Below are positions 37,307 to 46,989 of a DNA stretch of 64,000 bases, piece by piece. Below the pieces are notes generated by a model. The model was not told the origin of the DNA. It was given only the letters and a program-made list of their open reading frames with translations, and did no database searches. Numbering within the stretch: the stretch's first letter is position 1; each line of letters opens with the position of its first letter. The position numbers and the translations under genes are program-made. Source of the DNA: Pseudomonadota bacterium (lineage in GTDB: Bacteria > Pseudomonadota > Gammaproteobacteria > Burkholderiales > Rhodocyclaceae); the NCBI GenBank assembly GCA_018262095.1, contig JAGTRW010000002.1:62001-126000 (forward strand), read 5' to 3'.

Positions 37307-38302
37307 TTACAGATTGCGGCAGATCAGCGCGCCGGCGACGACGTCGCGCGCGCTCTGCCGCCTTCCCTGGCCAGCCGGTTCGATCAGCCGAGCGAAAATC
37401 TGCTTGGCGAGCGCGGCTTCATTCTGCCGGATCGAGACCACGCGGTTGGGCAAGAGGTCGAGCATGGTGTGATCGTCGAAGGTGCCGATCAGGATCGTCG
37501 GGTCGATCCGCCCGAAGCGCGCCTTGAGCTGTTGCAGCGCGCCTTCGAGCACCAGCAGCGACGAGCACATGAAGGCCGGCGGCTGAGCTTCGCCGTCGCC
37601 GACCAGCGCGTCCATCAGCCGCCGACCCGCTGCCGTGCTGTCTTCGCCGTCGAGCCTGATCAGCGTATCGCCCTCGCCCAGACCAAACGCCGCGCACGCC
37701 GCGCTAAAACCGCTGATGCGATCCTGGATGCTCGGCGAGTCGGCGTGCCCGCACAGAAAGGGAAACGGCGTTTTCACCTCCTGCAGCATCCGGCGCGTCA
37801 TTTCCTGTGCGCCCTGGACGTTGTCACTGACCACCGTCGGATAAGGCGCTTGCGCGTAGTCGCGGTCGAACATCACGATCGGCGTGCGCGCGCGGTTCTC
37901 GAGCGGCGGCGTCGGCTGACAGGGCGCGATCACCAGGCCGTCGACACCGCGCGCCAGCAGATTGGCGACGGCGCGGTTTTCGAGTTCCGCGTCGTCGTGC
38001 GACGAAACCGTCAGCAGCAAGAGATTGCGCTCGCGACAAAGCACTTCGAGCGATGCCATCAAGCGCGCGAAAAAGGCATTGGCCAGGTCAGGAACGACAA
38101 AGCCGATGGTGTCGGTACGCCGCAGCTTGAGGCTGCGCGCCGCGTGATTGACCGAATAGCCGTGAATCGCGATGAAATCTTCGATGAGCTTCTGCGTCTT
38201 GGCGCTGATCCGGTATTTGTCCGACTGACCGTTGATCACCAGGCGCACCGTGGTGATTGAAAAACCGGTTTCCCTGGCGATTTCGTCGGCCGTTTTTGAC
38301 AT
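37307..38302 (-). CDS. LacI-family transcriptional regulator
   Basis: A 331-aa second LacI-type repressor. HTH TADEIARETGFSITTVRLVI is followed by KYRISAKTQKLIEDF, close to the first regulator's pattern. The effector domain contains TIGFVVPDLANAFFARLM and LIGTFDDHTMLDLLPN. It meets the DapA-like gene tail-to-tail with no gap. The two regulators of this island are paralogues that share the ...FDDH...LDxLP... segment, so they may respond to related ligands or to the same operators. Confidence 0.92.
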   Translation of the reverse strand: MSKTADEIARETGFSITTVRLVINGQSDKYRISAKTQKLIEDFIAIHGYSVNHAARSLKLRRTDTIGFVVPDLANAFFARLMASLEVLCRERNLLLLTVSSHDDAELENRAVANLLARGVDGLVIAPCQPTPPLENRARTPIVMFDRDYAQAPYPTVVSDNVQGAQEMTRRMLQEVKTPFPFLCGHADSPSIQDRISGFSAACAAFGLGEGDTLIRLDGEDSTAAGRRLMDALVGDGEAQPPAFMCSSLLVLEGALQQLKARFGRIDPTILIGTFDDHTMLDLLPNRVVSIRQNEAALAKQIFARLIEPAGQGRRQSARDVVAGALICRNL

Positions 38303-38414
38303 TCTTTTTTTCGCTGGCGCACCAGCCGTGGTTGGATATCGAAGCCGACGATTATGACAGATTTGAAGTGGGGGCGAATGAATTCGCCCCTTGGCCAGGG
38401 CACGCCTCGGCCGG

Positions 38415-38999
38415 CTATTTCCCGGCCAGCAGCATTTTCAGATCGCCGGCGACGGCGTCGACCGACGCGTCGTCCTTGACGTAGAGACGCAGCCTTCCGG
38501 CCGGATCGAAGACGTAGGCGCCCGCCGAATGGTCGATGCTGTAGCCGAGCGCCGCGCTGCCCGGGCGGCGCTCAAAAAACACCTTGAACTCGCGCGCCGC
38601 CGCGGCCGTCGCCGCGGCATCGCCATAGAGGCCGATGAACGAGCGATCAAACCACGGCACGTAAGCGGCGAGCTTCGCCGCCGTGTCGCGTTCGGGGTCG
38701 AGCGTAACGAACAGGACCTGCACGCGCGGCGCGTCGCTGCCGAGCGTCTTGAGCACCTCGGCAAAACGCGCGAGCGTCGTCGGGCAGACGTCCGGACAGC
38801 GCGTATAGCCGAAAAAGACGATCACCGCCTGGCCCTTGAAGTCGGCCAGCGTTCTCGGCGTGCCGTGATGGTCGCTGAAGCCGACCAGCGCGCGCCCGAA
38901 ATCGGCGCCGCTGAGGTCGGTGCTGCGAAACACCGCCGGCTCGCGCGCGCCGCAGCCGGCCAGCGCAAGGCAGAGAAGCAGGATGGCAAGACGCCGCAT
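38415..38999 (-). CDS. SCO1/SenC copper chaperone
   Basis: A 194-aa membrane-anchored thioredoxin-fold protein that delivers copper to the CuA site of cytochrome oxidase. A lipoprotein signal has lipobox LAGC (Cys16). The copper ligands are in RCPDVCP (C68, C72) and His157 in SIDHSAG. I use the ATG at 38999 with GAGGG upstream rather than an upstream in-frame start that would bury the signal peptide. Divergent from coxB, it fits the oxidase locus. Confidence 0.94.
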   Translation of the reverse strand: MRRLAILLLCLALAGCGAREPAVFRSTDLSGADFGRALVGFSDHHGTPRTLADFKGQAVIVFFGYTRCPDVCPTTLARFAEVLKTLGSDAPRVQVLFVTLDPERDTAAKLAAYVPWFDRSFIGLYGDAAATAAAAREFKVFFERRPGSAALGYSIDHSAGAYVFDPAGRLRLYVKDDASVDAVAGDLKMLLAGK

Positions 39000-39103
39000 G
39001 ACAAAGCCCTCAAGCAAGAAAAGCGATGGCCAATGAACTTTTATTACGGATAGAGTCTGAGTGTTACCCCTAGCGTAATTTCGAAAGGGCGGGAGGAGCC
39101 AAG

Positions 39104-40270
39104 TTGATCGAGCCAAAACACATTGATCGCGGTGTTGGTCCTTACTTTTGCGCCATTCGTTCCCTCATCGCGCTGCTGGCCGGAGCGCTCCCCGCGTCGG
39201 CGCGCGCCGAGTTCGCCGTCAATCTGCCGGCGCCGGCGTCGGCGCTGGCGCAGCAGATCTTCGATCTGCACACGACGATTCTCTGGGTCTGCCTGGCGAT
39301 CCTGATCGTCGTCTTCGTGCCGATGGCCATCGCGCTGATCCGCCATCGACGCGCCGCCGGCCATCCTGCGGCGAAATTCCACGACAACCTCAAGGTCGAA
39401 ATCGCCTGGACGCTGGTCCCCGTACTGATCCTGATCGCCATGGCCTGGCCGGCAACGCGGCTGGTCGCGTCGATGAAGGACACCAGCAAGTCCGACCTGA
39501 CGATCAAGGTCACCGGACACCAGTGGAAATGGGAATACGAGTACCTCGGCGAAGACATCCGTTTCATCAGCAACACGTCGACGCCGACAACACAGATCGA
39601 CGGCGGGCAGTCCAAGGGCGAGCACTATCTGCTCGAAGTCGACCGCCCGCTGGTCGTTCCGGCCGGCCAGAAGATCCGCCTGGTGCTGACTTCGAGCGAC
39701 GTCATCCACTCGTGGTGGATCCCGGCCTTCGGCGTCAAGCAGGACGCCATCCCGGGCTTCATCCGCGAAGCCTGGTTCACGGTCGACAAGACCGGCACCT
39801 ACCGCGGCCAGTGCGCCGAACTGTGCGGCGTCGGTCACGGCTTCATGCCGGTGGTCGTCGAGGTGGTCGGCGATGGCGAGTTCGCCGCCTGGAAGCAGCA
39901 GCAGAAGGCGCTGGTCGCGGCGGCGACCGCCGGAGCGACCAAGACCTACGCGCTCGCCGAGCTCAAGGCGCTCGGCGAAAAGGTCTATGGCGCCAATTGC
40001 GCCGCCTGTCACCAGCCGACCGGAATGGGAATCCCGGGCGCCTTCCCGGCGCTCAGTGGCTCGAAGATCGCCACCGGCGACAGATCCGCGCACATCGATC
40101 GGGTCATGAACGGCAAGGCCAACACGGCGATGGCCGCCTTCGGCGCGCAGCTCTCCGACCTCGACCTGGCCGCGGTCATCACCTACGAGCGCAATAGCTG
40201 GAACAACGCCACCGGCGACTTGGTGCAGCCCGCCGATATCGCCGCACAGCGAAGCGGGAGTGCAAAATGA
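39104..40270 (+). CDS. coxB: Cytochrome c oxidase subunit II with fused cytochrome c domain
   Basis: A 388-aa caa3-type subunit II. A signal (1-35, ending ASARA) and two TM helices (57-80, 100-117) are followed by the CuA cupredoxin domain. CuA ligands are His202, Cys237, Glu239, Cys241, His245 and Met248 ([14 protein letters not shown]). A C-terminal class I cytochrome c (about 285-375) binds heme at CAACH (299-303). The heme domain takes electrons from soluble cytochrome c and passes them through CuA. The start is a TTG with GGAGG eight bases upstream. The stop overlaps the coxA ATG. Confidence 0.96.
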   Translation: MIEPKHIDRGVGPYFCAIRSLIALLAGALPASARAEFAVNLPAPASALAQQIFDLHTTILWVCLAILIVVFVPMAIALIRHRRAAGHPAAKFHDNLKVEIAWTLVPVLILIAMAWPATRLVASMKDTSKSDLTIKVTGHQWKWEYEYLGEDIRFISNTSTPTTQIDGGQSKGEHYLLEVDRPLVVPAGQKIRLVLTSSDVIHSWWIPAFGVKQDAIPGFIREAWFTVDKTGTYRGQCAELCGVGHGFMPVVVEVVGDGEFAAWKQQQKALVAAATAGATKTYALAELKALGEKVYGANCAACHQPTGMGIPGAFPALSGSKIATGDRSAHIDRVMNGKANTAMAAFGAQLSDLDLAAVITYERNSWNNATGDLVQPADIAAQRSGSAK

Positions 40271-41841
40271 ACAGCGACGCCATCGCCCTCGATGATCACA
40301 GCCATGCGCCGAGCGGCGTCATGCGCTGGCTGACCAGCACCAACCACAAGGACATCGGCACGCTCTACCTGTGCTTCTCGTTGTTGATGTTCTTCTTCGC
40401 CGGCGCGCTGGCGATGCTGATCCGCGCCGAGCTGTTCCAGCCCGGGCTGCAGCTCTTCCAGCCCGCGGTGTTCAACCAGCTCACGACGATGCACGGACTG
40501 ATCATGATCTTCGGCGCGATCATGCCGTCCTTGGTCGGCTTCGCCAACTGGCAGGTGCCGCTGATGATCGGCGCCTCGGACATGGCCTTCCCGCGGCTCA
40601 ACAACTGGAGCTTCTGGCTGCTGCCGGCAGCCGGAATCCTGCTCATCTCGACCTTCTTCGTCCCCGGCGGCGCGCTCGCCGGCGGCTGGACGATGTATCC
40701 GCCGCTCTTCATACAGGGCGGCATCGCCTACGACATCGCTATCCTGGCGGTGCATATCCTCGGCGTCTCGTCGATCATGGGCGCGATCAACATCATCGTC
40801 ACCATCCTCAACATGCGCGCCCCCGGAATGACGCTGATGAAGATGCCGATGTTTGTCTGGACCTGGCTGATCACCGCCTTCCTGCTGGTCGCCGTGATGC
40901 CGGTGCTGGCCTGCGCGATCACCATGCTGCTCGCCGACCGCAACTTCGGAACGCATTTCTTCGACGCCGCCGGCGGCGGCGACCCGGTGATGTTCCAGCA
41001 CCTCTTCTGGTTCTTCGGCCACCCCGAGGTCTACATCATGATCCTGCCGGCCTTCGGCATCGTCTCGACGATCATCCCGACCTTCGCGCGCAAGCCGCTG
41101 TTCGGCTACGTCTCGATGGTCTATGCGGTAGCCTCGATCGCCTTCCTGTCGTTCATCGTCTGGGCGCACCACATGTTCACCACCGGCATGCCGCTCGGCG
41201 GCCAGCTGTTCTTCATGTATACGACGATGCTGATCGCGATCCCGACCGGGATCAAGGTCTTCAACTGGGTGGCGACGCTGTGGCGCGGATCGATCAGCTT
41301 CGAGACGCCGATGCTGTTCGCGCTGGCCTTCGTCTTCCTGTTCACCATCGGCGGCTTTTCCGGGCTGGTGCTCTCCTTGGTTCCGGTCGACATCCAGCTG
41401 CAGGACACCTACTACGTCGTCGCGCACTTCCACTACGTGCTGTTCTCGGGGTCGGCGATGGCGATCATGGGCGGCGTCTACTACTGGCTGCCCAAATGGA
41501 CCGGCCACCTGTACGACGAACGACTCGGCAAGATCCATTTCTGGCTCACCGCGGTCGCCTTCAACATCACCTTCTTCCCGATGCACTTTCTCGGCCTCGC
41601 CGGAATGCCGCGGCGCATCCCCGACTATGCGCTGCAGTTCGCCGACTTCAACCGCATCGCCAGCCTCGGCGCCTTCCTGCTCGGCGCCAGCCAGTTGCTC
41701 TGGCTGTACATCGTCATCAAGTGCGTGCGCGGCGGCGCGCCGGCCGGCAACCAGCCCTGGGACGGCGCCGACACGCTCGAATGGACGCAGACCTCGCCGC
41801 CACCGTACCACTCGTTCGTCATTCCACCGCTGGTGAAATAG
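40267..41841 (+). CDS. coxA: Cytochrome c oxidase subunit I
   Basis: This 524-aa catalytic subunit reduces oxygen at heme a3-CuB and pumps protons. [16 protein letters not shown] holds the CuB histidine and its cross-linked tyrosine. [11 protein letters not shown] supplies two further CuB histidines, and VVAHFHYVL the heme a and a3 ligands. [14 protein letters not shown] is the conserved N-terminus. About twelve TM helices, standard A-family length. ATGA overlap with coxB. Confidence 0.98.
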   Translation: MNSDAIALDDHSHAPSGVMRWLTSTNHKDIGTLYLCFSLLMFFFAGALAMLIRAELFQPGLQLFQPAVFNQLTTMHGLIMIFGAIMPSLVGFANWQVPLMIGASDMAFPRLNNWSFWLLPAAGILLISTFFVPGGALAGGWTMYPPLFIQGGIAYDIAILAVHILGVSSIMGAINIIVTILNMRAPGMTLMKMPMFVWTWLITAFLLVAVMPVLACAITMLLADRNFGTHFFDAAGGGDPVMFQHLFWFFGHPEVYIMILPAFGIVSTIIPTFARKPLFGYVSMVYAVASIAFLSFIVWAHHMFTTGMPLGGQLFFMYTTMLIAIPTGIKVFNWVATLWRGSISFETPMLFALAFVFLFTIGGFSGLVLSLVPVDIQLQDTYYVVAHFHYVLFSGSAMAIMGGVYYWLPKWTGHLYDERLGKIHFWLTAVAFNITFFPMHFLGLAGMPRRIPDYALQFADFNRIASLGAFLLGASQLLWLYIVIKCVRGGAPAGNQPWDGADTLEWTQTSPPPYHSFVIPPLVK

Positions 41842-41853
41842 GGAACAGCCGCC

Positions 41854-42702
41854 ATGCAAGCACCTGCCGAATATGCTGCACACGCCGACGTCTACTACGT
41901 CCCGCCACCGTCGATCTGGCCGATCGTCGGCTCGGTTGCCTTGCTCACGCTGGCCGCCGGCTTCGTCATGGTGCTGCACCAGATGGCCGCCGGCCCGCTG
42001 CTCATGGCGCTCGGCGCGGCGATTCTGCTGGTCATGCTGTGCGGCTGGTTCGGCGCGGTGATCCGCGAAAGCCTGAGCGGCAAGTACGACGCGCAGGTCG
42101 ACGCGTCGTTCCGTTGGGGCATGGTGTGGTTCATCTTCTCCGAGGTGATGTTCTTCGCCGGTTTCTTCGGCGCGCTGTTCTACGCGAGAAACGTCGCGCT
42201 GTCGATGCTCGCCGACGCGCAGCTGTTGTGGCCGGGATTCACCGCAGCGTGGCCGACCGCCGGCCCGGGAATGAAGACCGCGATCACCCCGGTCGAGGCC
42301 TGGGGAATTCCGGCGTTCAACACGCTGGTGCTGCTCTCTTCCGGCGCGACACTCACCTGGGCGCACCGCGGACTGCAGCGCGGCAGGCCGCTTCAGCTCA
42401 AGCTCGGGCTGGCGCTCACCATCGCGCTCGGCGTGCTGTTCATCGGCCTGCAGATCCATGAATACGGCGCGGCGGCGTTCACCATCCGCGACGGCATCTA
42501 CGGCGCGACGTTCTACCTGCTGACCGGCTTTCACGGCTTCCACGTACTGCTCGGCACGGTGATGCTGAGCGTCGTCCTGATGCGTTCGCTGGCCGGCCAC
42601 TTCACCCCCGCGCGCCACTTCGCCTTCGTCGCGGTCGCCTGGTATTGGCACTTCGTCGATGTCATCTGGCTGCTGCTGTTCATTTTCGTCTACTGCCTCT
42701 AG
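41854..42702 (+). CDS. coxC: Cytochrome c oxidase subunit III
   Basis: A 282-aa seven-TM subunit that stabilises subunit I and its proton uptake path. FRWGMVWFIFSEVMFFAGFF carries the conserved acidic residue, and GFHGFHVLLGTVML and YWHFVDVIWLLLFIFVYCL are family hallmarks. In many Betaproteobacteria ctaG precedes coxC; here coxC comes first and is followed by a small extra gene. Confidence 0.97.
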   Translation: MQAPAEYAAHADVYYVPPPSIWPIVGSVALLTLAAGFVMVLHQMAAGPLLMALGAAILLVMLCGWFGAVIRESLSGKYDAQVDASFRWGMVWFIFSEVMFFAGFFGALFYARNVALSMLADAQLLWPGFTAAWPTAGPGMKTAITPVEAWGIPAFNTLVLLSSGATLTWAHRGLQRGRPLQLKLGLALTIALGVLFIGLQIHEYGAAAFTIRDGIYGATFYLLTGFHGFHVLLGTVMLSVVLMRSLAGHFTPARHFAFVAVAWYWHFVDVIWLLLFIFVYCL

Positions 42703-42714
42703 GGAGACCGCGTC

Positions 42715-43002
42715 GTGAGCTTGCACCACAGCTATCTGATCGTCCTCGGCGCGCTCTTCGTCGCGGTCTTCGCGATCATGATCCATTCGCTGGCGGCGCA
42801 CCGGCGCGCGACTGGCGAGACCGCAACGCGCTTCCTGGGGCCGACCGGAACCGTGCAATGGTTATGGGCGATGGTTCCGATCGCCATCCTGATCGGCGTC
42901 GACTGCGCGCTGATCGACGCGCCGGACCGCCCGCCGACCGCCCGGCCGGCCATCGCGCGGGCTGCCGCGCCGGCGGCGGTCGCCGAGACGCCGACGCGAT
43001 GA
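42715..43002 (+). CDS. Small two-TM protein resembling the subunit II membrane hairpin
   Basis: A 95-aa protein starting at a GTG (GGGAGA upstream), with two hydrophobic helices (about 7-27 and 46-64) and an Ala/Pro tail. It aligns nearly without gaps to residues 55-115 of the CoxB encoded upstream. LH at the start of TM1, HRRAxGxxAx(R/K)F in the loop, then W-x-x-VPxxILI in TM2 are shared at the same spacing. It lacks the CuA and heme domains. It may be a small accessory oxidase subunit or an assembly factor. Its stop overlaps the ctaG ATG. Confidence 0.8.
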   Translation: MSLHHSYLIVLGALFVAVFAIMIHSLAAHRRATGETATRFLGPTGTVQWLWAMVPIAILIGVDCALIDAPDRPPTARPAIARAAAPAAVAETPTR

Positions 43003-43619
43003 GCGCGCTGCCCGCCTCGCCCGAACGCAGCCACCGCAGCTTGCTCGTCAAGCTGCTGCTCGTCGTCGCGCTATTCTTCGCCTTCGGCTTCGCGCTGGTG
43101 CCGCTCTACGATGCGTTCTGCCTGGCCACCGGTCTCAACGGCAAGACCGCCAGGGCGCCCAGCATCGGCGTCGGCGGCCTCGCGCGCCAGGCGCCGAGCA
43201 GCACCATCGACCGCAGCCGCGTCGTCACCGTCGAGTTCACCGGCACCGTGATGCCCGGCCTGCCGTGGGAGATGACGCCGCTGACCGACCGCCTCGATCT
43301 GCACCCGGGCGAACTGCACCAAGCCCGCTTCCGCGTGCACAATCGCTCGAACCAGGCGATCGTCGGCCAGGCGATTCCCAGCGTCTCGCCCGGACTCGCC
43401 GCCCAGCATTTCGAGAAACTCGACTGCTTCTGCTTTGCGCAACAGACGCTGGCCGCCGGCGAAACAAGGGACTTGCCGCTGACCTTCATCGTCAAGCCGC
43501 AGATCGACCCGGACATCCGCACGATCACCCTGGCTTACGCCTTTTTCATCGTCCCGCCGCCGCGTTCGAGCACCGAATCGCCCGCCGACCCGACGGCCAA
43601 GACGCTGGCGCGCCGCTGA
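42999..43619 (+). CDS. ctaG: Cytochrome c oxidase assembly protein CtaG/Cox11
   Basis: A 206-aa copper chaperone for the CuB site of subunit I. One TM helix (about 15-37) is followed by a periplasmic beta domain. The copper-binding CFCF motif in KLDCFCFAQQTLAAGE and the partner motif VPLYDAFCLATGLNGK are present. It starts at an ATG overlapping the previous stop; the in-frame region upstream overlaps coxC and is not family-like. Confidence 0.96.
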   Translation: MSALPASPERSHRSLLVKLLLVVALFFAFGFALVPLYDAFCLATGLNGKTARAPSIGVGGLARQAPSSTIDRSRVVTVEFTGTVMPGLPWEMTPLTDRLDLHPGELHQARFRVHNRSNQAIVGQAIPSVSPGLAAQHFEKLDCFCFAQQTLAAGETRDLPLTFIVKPQIDPDIRTITLAYAFFIVPPPRSSTESPADPTAKTLARR

Positions 43620-43640
43620 CCTCGAGCCAGGAGACGACGC

Positions 43641-44426
43641 ATGACGACCAGCCTCTCGAAGCCGCCGCCGCTCGGCCGGCACGTCATGACACCGACGGCC
43701 AGCGAGCCATCGACGGCGCGTCGCTTTCGTCCGCGCCTGTGGCCGACGCTGGCCGCCGCGCTGCTGATTCCGCTCTTCATCGCCGCCGGCCAGTGGCAGT
43801 GGACCAAGGCCGCGGCCAAGACGGCGCGGCAGCAGCAGCTCGACGCGCGCAGCGCCGAACCGGCGATCGCCATGCCCGGCACACCGGTCGATGCGCAGGC
43901 GCTGCGTGACCGCAAGGTCATCGCGCGCGGTCGCTACGAACCCGAGCAGCAGATCCTGATCGACAATCGTGTCCATGACCAACAGGCCGGCTATCACGTC
44001 GTCACCCCGCTGCATCTCGAAGGCAGCGAAACCCGCCTGCTGGTCAACCGCGGCTGGGTGAAAGCGCCGGCCGAGCACCGCCTGTTGCCGCAAGTCGAAA
44101 CGCCGCGCGGGATCGTCGAGGTACAGGGAACGGCGGTGCTTCCCGCGTCGCGCTTCTTTAGCCTCGGCGCCGAGGGGACCAACAGCGAATGGCAGGGCGT
44201 TTGGCAACACCTCGATCTGGCGCGCTACGGTCGATCGGTCGGCTTCCCGATCCAGCCGGTCGTCGTCGAGCTCGACGCGCGCAGCGAAGCCGGCGGCTTC
44301 GTTCGCGACTGGCGCCGTCCCGACCAGAGAATCCAGACCAATCTCGGCTATGCATTGCAGTGGTGGGCCTTCGCCGCCACCACCGCGGTGCTCTGGTTGT
44401 TCTTCAGCGTGCGCCGAACAACGTGA
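43641..44426 (+). CDS. SURF1-family oxidase assembly protein
   Basis: A 261-aa protein with TM helices near both ends (about 33-50 and 238-257) around a periplasmic domain, the SURF1 layout. [11 protein letters not shown] near TM1 and [10 protein letters not shown] (family pattern LVxRGW) and the C-terminal [12 protein letters not shown] segment (NxxYAxxWF pattern) are diagnostic. It helps place heme a in subunit I. Confidence 0.94.
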   Translation: MTTSLSKPPPLGRHVMTPTASEPSTARRFRPRLWPTLAAALLIPLFIAAGQWQWTKAAAKTARQQQLDARSAEPAIAMPGTPVDAQALRDRKVIARGRYEPEQQILIDNRVHDQQAGYHVVTPLHLEGSETRLLVNRGWVKAPAEHRLLPQVETPRGIVEVQGTAVLPASRFFSLGAEGTNSEWQGVWQHLDLARYGRSVGFPIQPVVVELDARSEAGGFVRDWRRPDQRIQTNLGYALQWWAFAATTAVLWLFFSVRRTT

Positions 44427-44443
44427 TCGCATCCGGAGACGCC

Positions 44444-45055
44444 ATGATGACCGCCTCCGCCCGCAGCCCCGCCGAGGCCAACGCCGCCACTGCGTCGGTC
44501 AGCCATTCGTCTCGACTCACGCTGCTGTGGCTGGTCGTCGTCTTCTTGCTGCCCTTCGTCGTCGGCAGCGGACTGTTCTGGCTCGACTGGCGCCCGACCC
44601 GATACGCCAACCACGGCGAACTGCTGCAGCCGCCGCGCGCGCTGCCCGCAACCGGTCTGCGCCGGATCGACGGTTCGTCGCTGCCGAGCGGCGAGTTGCG
44701 CGGCAAGTGGCTGCTCGTCGTCCCCGCCCAGCGCACCTGCGACGAGGCCTGCGCGGCGACGCAGCAACAGCTGGCCCAGGTACAACTCGCGCTCAACCAG
44801 AACCAGGGTCGCGTGCAACGCGTGCTGGTGGTGAGCGGCAGCGATCCGCAAAACCTCGCCAAGCTGCAGCGCCGCTTCCCGGATCTGCTGATCGCCGGCC
44901 AGCCGTCGGAGGCCGGCGCCTTCGACGGCCGCGCGGCGGGCCTCTACGTCGCCGACCCGCAGGCCAGGCTCATTCTGCGCTACGGCGATCCGACCGACAT
45001 GCGCGGCGTGCTCAAGGATCTCGAGCGCCTGCTCAAGTACTCCTGGCTGCGCTAA
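44444..45055 (+). CDS. Membrane-anchored SCO-like protein of the oxidase cluster
   Basis: A 203-aa protein with one TM helix (26-48) and a thioredoxin-like domain. It has a C-x3-C pair at C99/C103 (RTCDEAC), the SCO spacing, in the usual place after a [10 protein letters not shown] strand. The distal histidine of true SCO proteins is not evident: the matching region reads [16 protein letters not shown] protein of this kind between surf1 and the heme synthesis genes is common in Betaproteobacteria but uncharacterised; a thiol reductant for CuA assembly is one possibility. Confidence 0.8.
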   Translation: MMTASARSPAEANAATASVSHSSRLTLLWLVVVFLLPFVVGSGLFWLDWRPTRYANHGELLQPPRALPATGLRRIDGSSLPSGELRGKWLLVVPAQRTCDEACAATQQQLAQVQLALNQNQGRVQRVLVVSGSDPQNLAKLQRRFPDLLIAGQPSEAGAFDGRAAGLYVADPQARLILRYGDPTDMRGVLKDLERLLKYSWLR

Positions 45056-45075
45056 ACCACTCGAGGAGCCGACCG

Positions 45076-45972
45076 ATGCCCGCCACCCACCCGCTCACCG
45101 CGCCGCGCCCGCTGGGGCAGCGCTTGGCCGACTTCTTCGGACTGTGCAAGCCGCGCGTCAACAGCCTGATCGTGTTCACCGCGATGATCGGCATGATCCT
45201 CGCCTCCCCCGACTTGCCGTCACCGGGGCTGTTTCTCGCCGCGTCGCTCGGCATTGCCTTGGTCGCCGGCGCCGCGGCGGCGATCAACTGCCTGGTCGAG
45301 AGAACGGTCGATGCGCTGATGGCGCGCACCCGTTCGCGACCGACGGCGCAAGGCAGCGTCTCTCCGGGCGAGACGCTGGCGCTCGCGCTGCTGGTCGGCG
45401 GCGGCGGTCTGTGGCTGCTCTACGCGCAAGTCAACGCGCTAACCATGTGGCTGACGCTGGCGACATTTCTCGGCTATGCGGTGGTCTACACGCTGCTGCT
45501 CAAACCGGCGACGCCGATGAACATCGTGATCGGCGGCGCGTCGGGCGCCATGCCGCCGCTGCTCGGGTGGACGGCGATGACCGGCGAGGTCGGCGCGCCG
45601 GCGCTGGCGCTCTTCCTGATCATCTATATCTGGACGCCGCCGCACTTCTGGGCGCTCGCCTGCTACCGGCGCGACGACTATGCCAAGGCCGGTCTGCCGA
45701 TGCTGCCGGTGACCCACGGCGTTGAGCTGACCTGCCTGCACAGCCTGCTCTACGTGATCATGCTCAGCGGCGCCAGCGCGCTGCCATACACCCTGGGAAT
45801 GAGCGGCAGCGGCTACCTCGCCGCCGCGCTGGCGCTCGACGCGGTCTTTCTCGCCCGGTCCGTCGCGCTGTGGCGCCATTACAGCGACGCGCTGGCCAGG
45901 CGCACCTTCCGCTGGTCGATCGTCTACCTGACCTTGCTCTTCGCGGCGCTGCTCGCCGACCATTTCATCTGA
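45076..45972 (+). CDS. ctaB: Protoheme IX farnesyltransferase (heme O synthase)
   Basis: A 298-aa UbiA-superfamily prenyltransferase that adds a farnesyl group to heme b. [20 protein letters not shown] at the start, [19 protein letters not shown] (the metal-diphosphate motif region) and [22 protein letters not shown] are diagnostic. I start at the ATG at 45076 behind GAGGAG; earlier in-frame sequence is antisense-like. It overlaps ctaA by one base. Confidence 0.96.
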   Translation: MPATHPLTAPRPLGQRLADFFGLCKPRVNSLIVFTAMIGMILASPDLPSPGLFLAASLGIALVAGAAAAINCLVERTVDALMARTRSRPTAQGSVSPGETLALALLVGGGGLWLLYAQVNALTMWLTLATFLGYAVVYTLLLKPATPMNIVIGGASGAMPPLLGWTAMTGEVGAPALALFLIIYIWTPPHFWALACYRRDDYAKAGLPMLPVTHGVELTCLHSLLYVIMLSGASALPYTLGMSGSGYLAAALALDAVFLARSVALWRHYSDALARRTFRWSIVYLTLLFAALLADHFI

Positions 45973-46958
45973 TGCGACTCTATCGCCGCCTGCTGGCCGC
46001 CGCGACGCTGCTGGCCTTCTGCCTGATCGTGTTGGGCGCCTACGTTCGCCTCTCCGACGCTGGCCTCGGCTGCCCCGACTGGCCAGGCTGTTACGGCCAG
46101 CTGATCGGCGTGCCGGTCGCCGCGCACGAGCAGTCGGCCGCGCTGCAGGTCTTCCCCGGCCAGTTTATCGAGCCGCACAAGGCGTGGAAGGAAATGGCGC
46201 ACCGCTACGTCGCCGCCAGCCTCGGCGTGCTGATCGCGTTGATCGCGCTGCTCGCCTGGCGCCAGCGCCGCGCGCTGGGTCAATCGCCGGCGCTGCCGGC
46301 GCTGCTGCTGACGGTGGTGATCGCCCAGGCGCTGCTCGGCAGGTGGACGGTCACGCTGCTGCTCAAGCCGCTGGTCGTCAGCGCCCACCTGCTCGGTGGA
46401 ATGACGACGCTGGCGCTGCTCGTCTGGCTGCTGCTGCGTCAGCGCGACGAGGTCCGCGCCGCGCCCGCCGAAGAGAGCCGACGATTCCGGATTCACGCAG
46501 CGCTGGCGCTGCTCGCGGTGATCGTCCAGATCGCACTCGGCGGCTGGGTGAGCAGCAACTACGCGGCGCTCGCCTGCGGCGACTTTCCGACCTGTCTGGG
46601 CCGCTGGCTGCCGGAAATGGACTTCACCCATGCCTTCGCGCTGCGCCGCGAACTCGGCTACGACGCCGATGGCGCGCTGCTGTCGAACGCTGCGCTGACC
46701 GCCATCCACTGGTCGCACCGCGCCGGCGCGTTGATCGTCACGCTGATCGTCGGCGCGCTGGCCTGGACGCTGTCGCAGCGCCCCGGATGGCGCCGCTGGG
46801 GACTGCTGCTCGCCGCAGCACTGCAGGCGCAGGTCGCGCTGGGAATCGCCATCGTGCTGTTGGCGCTGCCGCTGCCGCTCGCCGTCGCGCACAACGCCGG
46901 CGCCGCGCTGCTGCTCGGCGTGACCGTGGCGCTCAATTGCAAGCTGCGGCGACCTTGA
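45972..46958 (+). CDS. ctaA: Heme A synthase
   Basis: A 328-aa COX15/CtaA-family membrane enzyme that oxidises the heme O methyl group to a formyl. GAYVRLSDAGLGCPDWPGCYG is the first conserved block, with HKAWKEMAHRYVA carrying a heme ligand histidine. VSAHLLGGM, GGWVSSNYAALACGDFP and HWSHRAGALI continue the pattern. About eight TM helices. ctaB and ctaA are in the reverse of the more usual order. Confidence 0.96.
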   Translation: MRLYRRLLAAATLLAFCLIVLGAYVRLSDAGLGCPDWPGCYGQLIGVPVAAHEQSAALQVFPGQFIEPHKAWKEMAHRYVAASLGVLIALIALLAWRQRRALGQSPALPALLLTVVIAQALLGRWTVTLLLKPLVVSAHLLGGMTTLALLVWLLLRQRDEVRAAPAEESRRFRIHAALALLAVIVQIALGGWVSSNYAALACGDFPTCLGRWLPEMDFTHAFALRRELGYDADGALLSNAALTAIHWSHRAGALIVTLIVGALAWTLSQRPGWRRWGLLLAAALQAQVALGIAIVLLALPLPLAVAHNAGAALLLGVTVALNCKLRRP

Positions 46959-46989
46959 TCATTCCTCCTAGAAAACGCCGCCGCCGAAG

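Noticed and set aside
40183-42858. An 891-codon open frame antisense to coxA and coxC.
   Set aside because: It is rich in Arg, Glu, Asp, Gln and His, the typical mirror of high-GC membrane-protein genes, and resembles no family. coxA and coxC on the other strand are unmistakable.
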